From contig NW_026683347.1 of NCBI RefSeq assembly GCF_030247195.1, positions 1 to 64,000 on the forward strand: DNA of 64,000 nucleotides. Reading direction: 5' to 3'. Numbering within the stretch: position 1 is the stretch's first letter; each line of letters starts with the position of its first letter. The translations under genes and the position numbers were made by a program. This document shows, in pieces, positions 12,841 to 25,158 of the stretch. The notes beneath the pieces were generated by a model. The model did no database searches and was not told the origin of the DNA. It worked only from the letters and a program-made list of their open reading frames with translations. This DNA comes from Topomyia yanbarensis. Its lineage: Eukaryota > Arthropoda > Insecta > Diptera > Culicidae.

Positions 12841-13575
12841 ATATGCCGCCTGGTGCCTCTGAAAAATATATTGTATGCTACATTCAATAAATTCAGTCAA
12901 GTAGAACAACTTCTTCTAAAGACAGTTCATAGCTACGACAACTGGTTCGTGAGTTATTGTAAAATTAAACTTTCGTTGCCTTGAAAATTATGAAAATAGT
13001 ACTGTCTCTGGGTACACAGCGAGCTGAACCTTCAATCAACAAACCCTGTAAACTGAAGGTAGGTTGATTGAGTAAGCCGTGCAATATCTGTAGGGTTCGT
13101 CGCGGTTGCGGTAATTACCGCAACCGCGCGGGATTTACCGCATCCGCACCGCAAAATCTGCGGTGCGGTGAGACACTTTTTCCCGCAGATGCGGTGCGGG
13201 AAAGAGCTTTTACCGCGCGGTTTTACCGCAACCGCACCGCAAAAAAATAATAGATAAAATCTCACGTTTGCATTAAAAAGTGGATTAAAACTAGAACTTT
13301 AACCATTTGAGAAGGACGCAACTAGATTTATTTCCTTAGCAAATGCGTATTTCTATCTTCTTTGATTGCTGTGTAAATTCAATGTGAATCTTTCTGCAGT
13401 CAATTTTATTGGACTCATTCTGCTTTCTCTAAAAGTATGCTACATAATTTTTTTTCGCTTACTTCCATTCAAATTTACGACAATTTTCAACCAAATTAAG
13501 TCCTAGTATTTTTCAGTTAAGACTATTTTGTAGCTTTTTTGAAGTAAAGTTATTCGAAGTTAGTGTTTTATAGTA

Positions 13576-14494
13576 GGGGAACATGGGGAGACTTGACCAA
13601 GCGCAAAATTCTTTTTTTGGCTATGACGTCTTCTATTCGGTTCTTAATTTTTTTTCAAAAATATTTTTATACTTGTTTCGATCCCTTAAACTAATTTTAA
13701 AAGTTTAGTATGAAAAATCCTTTCCTTATAGAAAATATTCCGTAATTAATAAATTTGCATTAAATGATGTAATTTTTTATCAAATTTTATATGGACATAT
13801 CTACTCGACTACTAATTACTATTAAAGTACTCATATATCATCTTATTCCTTATGAAGCAGTGAAATGATTTTACATAAATCGGAACATTGGAATAGTTGT
13901 TACTAAAATTTGCACGACATTGAACGCTATAACTAATGTTGAGGAGACTTGACCAAGATTTTATGGGGAGACATGACCAAGTGGCAATAAGCTGAAGAAC
14001 GATACAAATTTCCTGATATTTATTACGCTTTAGTATCTACTGTTAATGTTAATCACGTCACAAAAAAAATCCACCTCAAACATGAGTCGACATATTTTAG
14101 TATTAGCCGATAAAGTTAGCAGTAATATGACTGATTTCTTGACGTGTGATCAAGCAATGTTAATCCTTACAAAGAAATGCATTAAAAAGTCGAATTTTTT
14201 TAAATGCAACCCTTCTATATTTTTTACTGTTACCTGATGCTTTCTCGACAATATGTAAAAAAAATAATTATAGTATGTTTATGTAATTATTTTTTGATAT
14301 GACTTGACCAAAAACACGATCTCAGAAAAAACTTTATAACTTTCGAAAAATTAAATTAAAAATTCTACGAAAAATCATGAACACGCACAATAACTTTGCA
14401 CATTATATCACAACGACTTTTGAGGGATTGAAGACTTTTTTAGAGATTTAGGCAGGCTTAACTGAAAACCTGGTCAAGTCTCCCCATGTTCCCC
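13576..14494. mobile_element. TA-flanked MITE family, copy 1 (nested in hAT element)
   Basis: Terminal inverted repeats of about 25 bp begin GGGGAACATGGGGAGACTTG and end with the complement. TA lies on each side (13574-13575 and 14495-14496), consistent with a 2-bp TA duplication as made by Tc1/mariner-type transposases. The phrase GGGGAGACTTGACCAAG also recurs inside. Open frames within it (such as 14046-14237) correspond to those of copy 2 but encode nothing I recognise. It is 919 bp long; copy 2 is 944 bp. Confidence 0.75.
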
Positions 14495-14905
14495 TATAGG
14501 ATATTGCATTTTTGACGTAGAACTTACGTCATTCTTTACTATACTGGGTGTCATTTCAAAATTTTCAAAACGGATGCGTTACGTACACTTTGAACCTTAA
14601 TAACTTTTCTCTTGCTAAAGGAATTACTATTATTGTTTCATAAATCGAAAGGAAAACGTTCAACGCTTGCTATTGATACCTTGTTTGCTATGTAAAACTT
14701 GTTTAAAAAGCTCAAAAACTACTTTTAATGCGAATCGACATTAATGCTAAAACCTATAAATATGGGTGTCACAGTTTTTCTTAAAGCAAGACGTGTCTAA
14801 GCAACAGAGCAGAACACACGTACGTGTGCTGCTCAACGAGAAGCTGCATTTGGACTACCAACCAAATCATAGCTACTGCCTTATCGCTGCCAACCAAGAA
14901 CTGTC

Positions 14906-15133
14906 GTCGCCCTGCGTGAAATTCATCGCTCTCAGAAGTGGACAGAGTTACTAATTCGCAAGCTGCTCTTCCAGTGCCTGGTCCGTGAGATTGCACAGCA
15001 TTTCAAAAACGATCTACTCTTCCGGAGCTCAGCCGTAATGGCCCTCTAAGAAGCCAGCGAGGCCTGCCTGGTTAGTTTGTTGGAAGATACCAATCTATGC
15101 GCTACCCATACCAAGCAAATAATCATCATGCCG
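14906..15133 (+). pseudogene. histone H3 pseudogene (C-terminal part)
   Basis: The 76 codons align without gaps to the conserved histone-fold part of H3 (about residues 46 to 121). Recognisable stretches are [36 protein letters not shown] and EDTNLCA-H. One codon, the glutamine after SSAVMAL, is TAA. There are several replacements at positions that are nearly invariant in H3. The N-terminal tail and the last residues are missing or unrecognisable. It is not functional. A matching histone 3' stem-loop follows 35 bp downstream, so the fragment came from a replication-dependent histone gene with its own 3' flank and not from a polyadenylated copy. It lies inside the hAT-ended element. Confidence 0.9.
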
Positions 15134-15162
15134 AGCGGGAAACGGCGAAATACTATTCACAA

Positions 15163-15188
15163 CAAACGGTTCTTATTAGGACCACAAA
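15163..15188 (+). promoter_or_regulatory. histone mRNA 3' stem-loop
   Basis: The 16-base core at 15168-15183 folds as a 6-bp stem (GGTTCT with AGGACC, one U-G pair) with the four-base loop TATT. It is preceded by CAAAC and followed by ACAAA. This matches the consensus recognised by the stem-loop binding protein at the 3' end of metazoan replication-dependent histone mRNAs. Its position just after the H3 pseudogene supports both calls. Confidence 0.85.
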
Positions 15189-15189
15189 A

Positions 15190-16194
15190 TCGTTCTCAGA
15201 AGAATTACAATTGAAATTTCCATTTCGTGCTTTGGAAAATAACTTCCCTCTTATCGGGTTAGTTATTTTCTATGATAATATCCGAAAAATGTACGATAAA
15301 ACTAATATACTGATTAATTGGACGGATGCAAGAAAATACCTACAAAAATTTGAGTCAGAAAAGTGAAATTGACGGAAAAATGCTTCGATCGTTTCTAAGT
15401 GTTTGGCAGCTGAAGTTACCGATTTGTTTTCCAACGTCAATTATTTGCGCTGTGCTGTACGGAAGAAACAGATTTTTGCGCGATTCGTTGGGAAATAATC
15501 AAAGCAATTGTGTAGTAGATTCCGTAGATTTTACCGTAAATTTTTATAGATTTTGTAAAAGCATTAATTAGCCTGCTTTGATTGGTGGTTTTTGCAAATC
15601 TTTCATGAACATTAGTGAATGTGGCAACCCTGCTACTAAGCGAAAGCTACACCAAAAAGAATGATGAAAATATTTCCATTTGTCGCACAAAAGGATGGAC
15701 TTCCATCTGCACTAAGAAGTTTATAAAAGAGATCGCATTGTGATATACAATGCTCATTCGATGTGAGCTGCGAAAGGGGAATGTTCGTGTATGTACGCAG
15801 CAGAAGCGAATTCGGGCAAGGTTCGAATCGTTAGAAAGGATTCTCGTCTGGTATCAAAATAATTATCTGCAAACCGTTCTTATTAGGACGAAAACATAAT
15901 GGAGAAAGAATTGAATTAGAAAGTTCCATTTAATAACTTGGATTGAGTTTGCGCCTGTCAATTCTTCTGTACATGTACCAGTGATTCATATAAGCAAATG
16001 TGTATCAAATTAATCTACAAACCCGAAGGTTTTTGCAAGTCCTAGAAAATCAGTGAATGTGGCAATCTCATTCGACATGAAATTTCCAGTAAACATTCAT
16101 TCAAAAAGAGCATTGGTTCAAATTATCCATGAAGTTTAGTCCTACGTCAACACCGCGGTTATGTCCCGGACATTACCTACTCCTAGTTTTTTGT
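15190..16194. other. histone-flank-like duplicated spacer
   Basis: Contains the duplicated flank described with the stem-loops, a TATAAAAGAG box near 15722 and an inverted CCAAT (ATTGG) near 15581. These could be relics of histone promoters. No intact coding sequence is seen. Confidence 0.35.
15870..15895 (+). promoter_or_regulatory. second, diverged histone stem-loop
   Basis: CGTTCT, TATT, AGGACG at 15875-15890 repeats the stem-loop 707 bp upstream. The outermost variable pair has changed on both sides (G-C to C-G), so pairing is preserved. The sequence after each copy is also related (AGAATT..TTGAA..TTTCCATTT), as is GTGAATGTGGCAA near 15617 and 16055. This indicates an old tandem duplication of a histone-gene 3' flank. 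I could not identify a coding remnant belonging to this copy. Confidence 0.65.
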
Positions 16195-16560
16195 AATTCT
16201 CACAGCCCCCCTTCATATTGTGGCAAGTGTGATAGCTAGCTCAGATGGCAAATACCACATAGTTTGACTCCCGTCCACTTCAATTGAAATTTTTTGCCAT
16301 TGGCTCTTTGGGAAAATATTAGAGGAAATACTTTAAATGCTAGAACTTTCGAACTAGCCTTTAGAAAATTACAGTTCATACATTTTCAAAGGGAGAAATC
16401 TTAGTATTTTAATGAGAATACATCTGTTTCCTGAAAAATACGGATATTAGAGTTTTGGGATATTTTGTCCATAAAACCCCCTATTTTTGATAACATTTCT
16501 GCTGTATGCTACAAATCATACATTTTTGCAGTTTTTTTAATGTTCAATAATTCTGTACCG
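16195..16560. repeat. diverged half of the fold-back element seen at 61735-63142
   Basis: CTCACAGCCCCCCTTCATAT, then AGCTCAGATGGCAAAT, GACTCCCGTCCACTTC, CCCCCTATTTTTGATAAC and CATACATTTTTGCAGTTTTT occur in the same order as in the left arm of the fold-back near 62 kb. The match is partial but collinear over about 350 bp. Confidence 0.6.
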
Positions 16561-17113
16561 GTTGAGACCGGACTCCTGATTAGATATAATGCATAGAGCA
16601 ATTTTTTCCGTCAAATATGGTCTCGTTCTTATTGATGAAATACAATGTTTTTTTTTCACTGTATTAGAATATATGCGCTACTATATAAACGTACTGGTAT
16701 TTTGACTTAAGGAAAAAGAAAAATTTTGCAACTTCATTACATTTTTATTCCATTTTTCCAATTAACTGAAGGGTAGCTAAACTAAAAGTTTTCCTATTAC
16801 TGCAGTAGAACGTTTTTGAATGTATAATGTTTGTATTAAAATGTACGGAATTTTATTAATAGAAAATGCAAAAGTTGATTTTTTCTTAAACATTACATTC
16901 TGAGGAGTTATTATATATACAAATGAACAATTTTTCCAGACTATTTTTAAAAATACAAAAATTTTACCACATTTACCGCATTACCACGCGGTGCGGTGCG
17001 GTAAATAAAGTGCGGTTGCGGTAAGCGGTGCGGTTTTATTATTTTTTTGCGGTTGCGGTGCGGACAATCCATTTACCGCCCACATCCGCACCGCGACGAA
17101 CCCTAAATATCTG

Positions 17114-18053
17114 TCACTATACGCCAGCGAGAGTGTGTCCGGCCATGAAGCACGATTTGATTTTAGCCAAAACTTTTGAATGAATCACCCAGGGATTAAT
17201 ATTGGAGTAGCATCCTGAATATAATGTTAGAACATAACTTTGCTAAAATAAAAAAAACAAGTCAGAAATAACGGTAATGATCTCCATTATTACTTTATTT
17301 GAAACCAACAATTCTACATAATAACATTCCCGCTTTACATGCAGAAAAAAATTAAAATATTAAAAAATTAAGAACCGAACTCATGTCCTTCAGATTGTCT
17401 ATTTATGACGCCCACATCTGAACTGTAAAGCCGCCTATGTTGATAGCTGCCTGAATCGGTTTATGGCCAGCATATCACGGTTAACTTGATTGAAGTATCA
17501 GCCAGAATATCCAGATAATTTCAATTTTCACAAACGATGTAGACACTTAAGCATTGTATAAAAAATAACTTTTGAACTAGAAGTCAGCCTATTACACTCT
17601 TCGGGGAAGTTGTACACGGTACTCGTATCTACCGAATTTAGCATAGCGTATATTTTTAGTATACATAGGAACGTGTCTACGAAACATTAAATAATGTGGA
17701 TCGTTTATCCATGTTAAATCACATACAAACTTTAAACCATTTGTTCTAAAATATAGTGCAACCTATCAAATCAACATTTTGCATGGTTGAATGAGGTCGT
17801 ATAGCGAGTAGTTTTAGATCGGTTCCATTGAATTCTACTACTCAAGCCAGTTCCAAAATACCCATAATTTGAGTATTATCACTTAACACTTAACACTTTT
17901 TCTAAGTTGCCACAAAATCAATAAAATTATAATTTTTATGCAGAATTCTTCTTCAGAAAATTCTTAACAAGACTTAATTTTTTCAGCGCATCAAAAAATT
18001 AATTTCGTTAAAAATTATTGGTTGTAAAACTTGGAAAACAATGTGACTTTCTG
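17114..18053. other. no feature seen
   Basis: AT-rich sequence between two mobile elements. Nothing recognisable. Confidence 0.4.
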
Positions 18054-18055
18054 TA

Positions 18056-21000
18056 GGCACTGCGGGTTAAACCGACACCCCATAGGGGTAAGATCGACAC
18101 CCCCTTTAATTTATTTTCTCTCCACTTTATTAAAATCTTTATCTTTATTAAAAATGAGATATATGCGTGATTAATAAAGTGTGAGTATGTTTGATGCAAA
18201 TATGTGCTTTTTATTGCTTCATCATGTAGTGAGGGGAAGAAAATTCGAAAACGTAGTACTATAAATAGGAGTATTTTATGCTATAGGATTATTTATTGAT
18301 ATGAGTATTTCCAAATAATCCTTGCGCACATCATTGCAACCTCCAGTGTCATTTTATTTCGTAAGAGAAGATTTGCAAGCGTTCTACGTTCTGCTAATTG
18401 GATTCATTCACTTATAAGTGACACATACACTTCTTAGTAAAACTATCTTTTTCAGATTTGATTTTTCGGACTCTGATCATCAACGATCTATTGGGGTATA
18501 TAAAAGATCATTGTCTCATTGTGATAAAGTTCGCCTATGACAAACCAAGAGAACACTAGAAATTCGGTTTGATGAGCTTTTTGCAGAAATATCAAAAACT
18601 TCGATAGAATCAAGTAAGCAAAAATTCCAAGTTTTGATTTTTAAGGGACCACTTCAATGGAAAATGTACCGTCATTGAAAGTATTCTAGGAGCACTGTTG
18701 ATTACTTTGACGGGTTTTGACAAAATACGTATTGCGATAAATTGAGCGTTACATTTGAAAAGGTTCTCAATAGTTAATAACATGCGAATATATTATGTCG
18801 ATTTTGTATGAAGCTGAACTCAGTTTCAAGCCTAGCAAATTTTTTCTCAATTGAACCTCAACCGGACTGGGGTCTAATTTGAATTACAGCATTCATTTTC
18901 ATCACCGCTGGTATTACGTAAATCTATTGTTCCTTCGAAAACGACTGTTAGAAGGAACGAAGTAGGTTTTCAAGTAAAAATTATATTAGTAAATCAATTA
19001 ATTCAATTCCAGTCAGTTGCAATGTAATAGATTTATTTTTGCCCGCTGCTCTCTCTTGTTCTTGAATTTGCGGGATCAGATCAGTAGCGGGAATCTTTTT
19101 ACAGTATGGTTATATGTTATTCCGATCAATTTATCGTTCTACGAACGATGGGGATGTTCTTCAAGCAGTTGTCGTAATTCCTAATGCATACGATGTCTTC
19201 ATGTTTTGTGTTCTATCTGCTACCCACAGTAAACGGTTCGCAACAAATTCCACTCGAAACATCGAGAGCGCTTTTGTCCTTCTAGGGCACTAGCATATCG
19301 CTAGCCAATGTCATTTCTCCGTGATTCGATAGTTCACATGGCAGTTTGTCGATACTTACAGCACACTGTTTGGACATAGGAATAGGAATGTCATTATCCA
19401 GACCATTACATGGATTTGATTGAAAATCTTGTCTTAGTAGGGTTACTAGCTACAAAAACAATTACTCAACTATTTAGAACATAACTAACAAGACCTCGCA
19501 TTGATTACTCATCTTCTAACTCTTGATCATACTCTGCACTCAGTATTCCGTTGCCAAAATTGAGAACGTGCATGGATGGCCTGTGATCACAAAAATATAG
19601 AGCTGGTATTTCAAGATATCATCATATGTCTGAGTTCCAACCAAAAAGGATTCATAAATTCAGGAGATTCGTTTCACTTGTCTTCTGATGGTTCTGTACG
19701 CCAGGAATCGAGTAAAGCCTGTCGATGAAGAAAGTTCCGTTTTGCGTCGAACCTTGGATAAATGGCTCTACATTGATCTTATTGACGCCTAAGTTCACAA
19801 ATTCCAATGTTCTTTTTCGTACACCTTAGGCAAAGGAGCGTAGTCGTACACCATGCTCAGGCACATAGTCCGTAAGTTGGACGGAAAAAATGGTTTGTGT
19901 ACCTGTATCCCTGTCTGCAAACATACAAGAGTTCTTCGGCCTAAGGTAACCGAAACATATTGTTCAGCAATGAAAAGTCAGTGATGAAGGTTGACAACAC
20001 AAATAATCGTAATATACGTTCATAAAAAAATTTCAAAACATTTTTCGTAAATAGTTGAAAGTAATGTGTACCAAAAAAATATATTCAATTTATTCGCTAA
20101 TCTAAATATCAGCCAAGTTTTCATTGTTGTAGTCTACCTAATTTGTTTCATTTGATTATGCCGAATACTATTAAAAATCACCTGTTATTTATCGTACAAC
20201 GTGATAGATGTTGACTTCTTACATTCGAATCATACTCCTGATACCAATTTATCTACGAAACAGATATACAGTTGCATTATATTCTACCGTTACTATTTAT
20301 GTACACTACTAACACAATCAAACACATTGATTCCCTAAAATGTAAATAAACCCTTTTCAACTTGCTGCCTAGATATAGAAATTGACATCAATGCAAGTCA
20401 AGTCATTTGTATCAACAAACATGCGAAACTATGGCTAGCTGGCCATGAGATATAACTTTATGCAACAAGCTTTCACACTGTGACAATCGATCGATTATAA
20501 ATGGTCAATTATGCTAGCAGGTGTTCATAGTCTTATTTGCAAAAAATGAGATAAACGTTATCCTGTATTACTTTTTCCGAAATAAAACTTACTCTCAAAG
20601 ACTTATTTCAAATTTCCATTATATTATAACGTAATACATGTGTTACGAAAGATTATATATCCAATTTTGACCACAATCAAACCATTTTCACGTAGTGCTC
20701 AAAAACTTTGTGATATGCTGTAGTGTTGCCGATAGACAGGTAAACAAACATGTGTTTACAAAAAACTTTCGGACAGGAAATTATGGTTCCAGCGCTGTTT
20801 TTAACGAAACCATAAATTAGGAAAGCTTCGTATACTTATCATGAAGGGATCAAGGTATGTTGAGTGTGTTCTATTATTTAGTAACGGGGATAACTGACCC
20901 AGAATACTGCAGTGTCAGAGAGACCCATACTGCGGTGATCTGCACTGATATTCGGATTTTTGGGACAGGAAATCTTCGTAACGGATGAATATTTTGAATC

Positions 21001-21688
21001 GATGAATGTTTCTAAATGTTTCTTGCACTTCATTTTAGGTATCAAAGTAAAATGAAAGCAATTCAAATTGCCGAAATCGAGGAAAACATGAAAGAATACG
21101 GATGCTGTATTATCACGAATCTCATAGAAGTGGTCCGTTAAAGAGACTTACAAGAAATAAACACAATAAAAGTATTTCTGTGTATTTCTGCTAATACTAT
21201 AGTATTCTAAGAAGCTAATTGAAGTGTCACAAAGATCCCCAATATTTTGAAATGAATCGCAAGTATACACAACCATCTTAACAGCGTGTCGGTTTTACCC
21301 TAACCATAGGGTGTCGGTTTTACCCCAACAGCGCACATTTTTTTATAAAAGCAATTAAAAATATTGAATTTCTCAAACTCGCCTTCAATGCACCTAGTTG
21401 ATCATAGGAAAGGCCGATAATAATAGGAACTGAAAAATGTGGTGATTTTAAAAGCTTTTGTTCGGTTAAAACCTTAAAATCTACCAACGAAATTTAACAT
21501 CCAGACGAGTATGAACGCTGCTGTCGTATGTTTTGTTTATTTTTATGACATTCGGCGCGCTAACGTAAATCCAATTTTTCGTAAAATGCTCTAAATAAAC
21601 GTACTAATAATAATGTATCATTATGAAATGAATAAAAATTTGATTTCTAGGAAAAGTTGTGGGGTGTCGGTTTTACCCACAATTCCCC
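18056..21688. mobile_element. TA-flanked element with about 30-bp terminal inverted repeats
   Basis: The right end, read inward, is GGGGAATTGTGGGTAAAACC followed by GACACCCC. The left end is GGCACTGCGGGTTAAACCGACACCCC-like with a few changes. Each end is bordered by TA (18054-18055 and 21689-21690). The subterminal motif is doubled at both ends (GGGGTAAGATCGACACCCC near 18086, GGGTGTCGGTTTTACCCC near 21307), reinforcing the symmetry. It is about 3.6 kb. No transposase motif is recognisable, so it is non-autonomous or decayed. The TA borders suggest a Tc1/mariner-type mechanism. Confidence 0.55.
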
Positions 21689-21690
21689 TA

Positions 21691-22567
21691 CTGTTCGGTC
21701 AATCTAATCGACAGAGGGCTTCAATCTTATTGAACAAAATACAGAGAGCTAGTTTGTTTATTTATAACCTTTTTTGACCGATAGAGTCAGCCTACGGCAA
21801 TCGACTATATTTAGGTTACGTGTTTCAATGTTTCTTGTTTGAATGTTATAAATACCACCAAAGCACGTGGATATCAAATTGGTGATCATTAAAATTTCTT
21901 GTTGGTCCCCACACATCCATCCGCTCCTCTGAAATAACAACGTCTACGCATAATTGAATAGCTGGAATTAATTTAAGAGCTCTTCAAACTTTTGACTGAG
22001 AAATGCTGGCGACCTCTATTCAATGAATTCATGCTAAGACCACTTATAATGAAACATGCTTTGAAGAAGCATTGTACCTTTTTTGGGTCGCCTTCGTCAT
22101 TTGAAAGGGAAAAATACTCAAGTACTTACCTACGCTGGTCAATGCGATGGAAAATTTCCATCCTTCCTAAAATGAAATAATGAAATAATAAGAATTATCA
22201 TCCTTCCACGCATTCACCCTGTGGGATGAAAAGCAAGCTTTAAAAATTCTTAAATTGATCGGTCAGCAAGCATAATATATCATTGCCGAATCAAATTTAT
22301 GCTGCCCAACCGATAATGATGCTAGACTCGGTTGGAACGCCCGATTCCCAACACTCGAAAGGTGAAAGATTACGCACATTTCCTTTAAATCATAATTTAA
22401 TGAGTCAGCCTTGTTTAGATTCGCTTAAAAATGTATAACTTCTTCGCTCTAGATAGCCAATCCTCTTTTCAGTTTTACATCTTTCGTTTCTTAATCTGCT
22501 GAAAAACCGGATAATATAATTTTATGGCAATTTAAACACAAGAACATAGAAATTGGTTGAAGATATT
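21691..22567. other. no feature seen
   Basis: Short open frames only, with no recognisable domain, RNA or paired repeat. Confidence 0.4.
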
Positions 22568-22619
22568 AATCTCGAGTAAATAGATACAATTTGTTAATTG
22601 TATCTATTTACTCGAGATT
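22568..22619. repeat. perfect 24-bp hairpin
   Basis: AATCTCGAGTAAATAGATAC..AATT at 22568-22591 is followed by the loop TGTT and the exact complement at 22596-22619. Perfect arms with a four-base loop imply recent formation or selection. Confidence 0.9.
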
Positions 22620-24204
22620 TGTTAACCTTATATATGGAGTGGAATTATGAAAAAAATTAGTTATTAGTTTAAAAAATCGATGAAATATGTAATAGCTGGG
22701 TTAGAGGTTTCTCTATTCTCAAAGGGAAGTGAGTTACCGTATGGTTAAAAACTCTAAAATAAATAGCAATAAATGATTATAATATATTTTCTCGATTATA
22801 CCATTAAAGTCAGTTTAAAAGCTATCTCACACTGCTATAGGTAAAGCCAACTGACGCAGCTATCAGAAATCTCCTCCAGTAATTGTTCAACACGATTTAC
22901 CCCCTGAACTAAACAAACTTATTTTGGAAAAACAATTAACTTTATGACGGGAAAATAAATATTTACGGATCGCAATAAGAGAACAAAACACGCAAGCCGA
23001 ATCAAATTTATGGAGCAAACCATACACCTCGAGAAAGCGAGTCCATAAACAAGCTTAGACAAACTGCCGCGCGCCACGTACTTATTCCACCCACCCGGAT
23101 GGTTCAACGAACACCTCATCCCATAAATTGTCGAAATTAAATGTACATAAAATTCGATTGCCAATGCAATCCATGGCCGGAGCACGCCGTCCTATAAAGA
23201 GCTAACGCACTTTGCTCAGCACTCATGCCGGCAAAAGGTGCTCCCACAAACCCGCAAACAATCCCAAGTTTTATCGCAAGTCCCTCGCCTCGGGGCGGGG
23301 GGCGGCGGTGCGGTAGTGCAAACACCGAATGTACGTAATACTTTCTTTCTTTCGATCCGACCAGCCAAGCGGTAGATAATCGTGCACCCACGCACCATGC
23401 GCTCGATGCCATTGGATTCCAATCAAATCCGGTGGTGTGTGAAAATACCTACTGCAAGTCGATCGAATGTGTTAAACAGACAGTGCTATTTGCGCGCGGT
23501 TGTCTGCCCCGATGCGAATAACGTTTATCGATATGCGTAAGCGTGGAGGCGCGCCGGAAAAATCCCAGCGCTAATTTTGAGTTATATAGGGCCTTGCATG
23601 ATTGCAAATACAAGTTATATCGAGTCTATCGGTTTTGTGATTACTTGATAAAATTATAGCTAGATGCATCTAATAGCAGATCAAATTCGAGAGTTGAAAC
23701 ATACAAAAGCCACTTGAAGTTCAGGTTGGTTCTATACAAAAAAATTAGAAAGTTAATTTATCAACATCTTATCATATATTTTTTTTAGAATTTAAAATTC
23801 GTAATTAATTAATCTGATCCACCCACAGGAATACCATCGCTCGCATAGTGAGCAGTACCAATGGGTTAAAACTTTTCTAATAACGTATATGGGGAATTGA
23901 CCAGATATTCAATTAAACTTACGAAAGCTTCTAGACAAATCAGCAATTTCAGTAACAACTATTGAGGGATTCCATGAGAAACCGGCCGATCGCAAAATAT
24001 GACCATCGTCGATTTGAATGAAACTTTTCAGTTGTGTTCGGTTTATAAATCTCCACGGTTTCTTCTGGGAATTGCAATATTTCGATACTAGAGCAACTTT
24101 TCAAAAGTGCTAGACGTTTCTACGTGCATCATTTTCCAAAAAATTCGGTCGATTACTCTGTTTTATACAGCAAAACTATCTGAGAACGAGTTACAGTAAA
24201 TGAA
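22620..24204. other. no gene recognised
   Basis: Mostly AT-rich. The 23040-23570 part is noticeably GC-richer and less repetitive, with GGGGCGGGGGGCGGCGG near 23293. It may be host DNA such as a regulatory region. Overlapping open frames there lack recognisable domains and convincing splice sites. Confidence 0.35.
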
Positions 24205-24206
24205 TA

Positions 24207-25150
24207 GGGGAACATGGGGAGACTTGACCAAGCGCAAAATTCTATTATTGGCTATGGCGTCTTCTATTAGATTCTTAAAATTTTTTCAAAAATATTTTTA
24301 TACTTGTTTCGATCCCTTCAAGTAATTTCAAAAGTTTGGAATGAAAAATCCTTTCCTTACAGAAAATATTACGTGATTAATAAATTTGCATTAAATGATG
24401 TAATTTTTGTCAAACTTTGTATAGACATATCTACTCGTCTACTAATTACTATTAAAGGACTAATATACCATCTTAATCCTTATGAAGCAGTGAAATGATT
24501 TTACATAAATTGGAACATTGGAATAGTTATTACTAGAATTTGCATGACATTGAACGCAACAACTAATGTTGGGGAGACTTGACCAAGTGGCAATTAGCTG
24601 AAGAAATATGCAAAATTCCTGATATTTATTATGCTTTGGTATCTACTGTTAATGTTAATCACGCCATAAAAAATCCCACCTCAAACATAAGTCTTTATAT
24701 TTTAGTATTAGTAAACAAAGTTAGCAATAGTAGGACTGATTTCGTGGCGTGTGAACATGCAATTGAAGCAGTACAGTTAATTCTTAAAAAGAAATGCATT
24801 AAAAAATCGAAATTTATCAAATGCAACCCTTTTATATTTTTTACTTCTACCTACGGAACTCGACAATATGGAAAAAATATTTACATTATGTTTTATGTCA
24901 TTATTTTTTGATATGATTTTTCAAAATTCCCTTGGTCAAATCTCCCCGCAGTGGGGAGACTTGACCAAAAAAACGAACACAGAAAAACTTTTGTAACTTT
25001 TCAAAAATTAAAATGAAAATTCTGCGAAAAATCATGAAGACGCACAATAACTTTGCACATTATATCTCAATGATTTTTGAGGGATTGAAGGCTTTTTAGA
25101 GATTTATGCAGTTTTAGCTGAAAACCTGGTCAAGTCTCCCCATATTTCCC
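24207..25150. mobile_element. TA-flanked MITE family, copy 2
   Basis: Collinear with 13576-14494 over its whole length. It has the same GGGGAACATGGGGAGACTTG start and a slightly decayed complementary end (CATATTTCCC). TA lies at 24205-24206 and 25151-25152. It contains an extra internal GGGGAGACTTGACC segment near 24954. No transposase is encoded. Confidence 0.75.
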
Positions 25151-25158
25151 TACTTCAT

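Larger units (their letters stand above)
13091..17105. mobile_element. hAT-type element, non-autonomous or gutted, with perfect 8-bp target duplication
   Basis: The ends are inverted repeats: TAGGGTTCGTCGCGG at 13091 and its complement CCGCG-ACGAACCCTA ending at 17105. They continue into GC-rich subterminal arrays of GCGGTTGCGGT, GCGGTGCGG and TTACCGC at both ends (13103-13245 and 16975-17095). AATATCTG at 13083-13090 is repeated exactly at 17106-17113, the 8-bp duplication typical of hAT transposition. No hAT transposase is recognisable inside. The interior instead holds a nested 0.9-kb TA-flanked element, a histone H3 pseudogene with histone stem-loop, and a fold-back half. The contrast with the AT-rich surroundings marks the ends clearly. 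Confidence 0.8.

Noticed and set aside
14781..15366. Open frames at 14766-14996 and 15097-15366 as small genes
   Set aside because: They are out of frame with, or run off, the histone H3 remnant and have no recognisable domain.
22919..23422. Overlapping minus-strand open frames as a gene
   Set aside because: Three frames overlap in a GC-richer stretch. None shows conserved motifs, and the composition alone explains their length.
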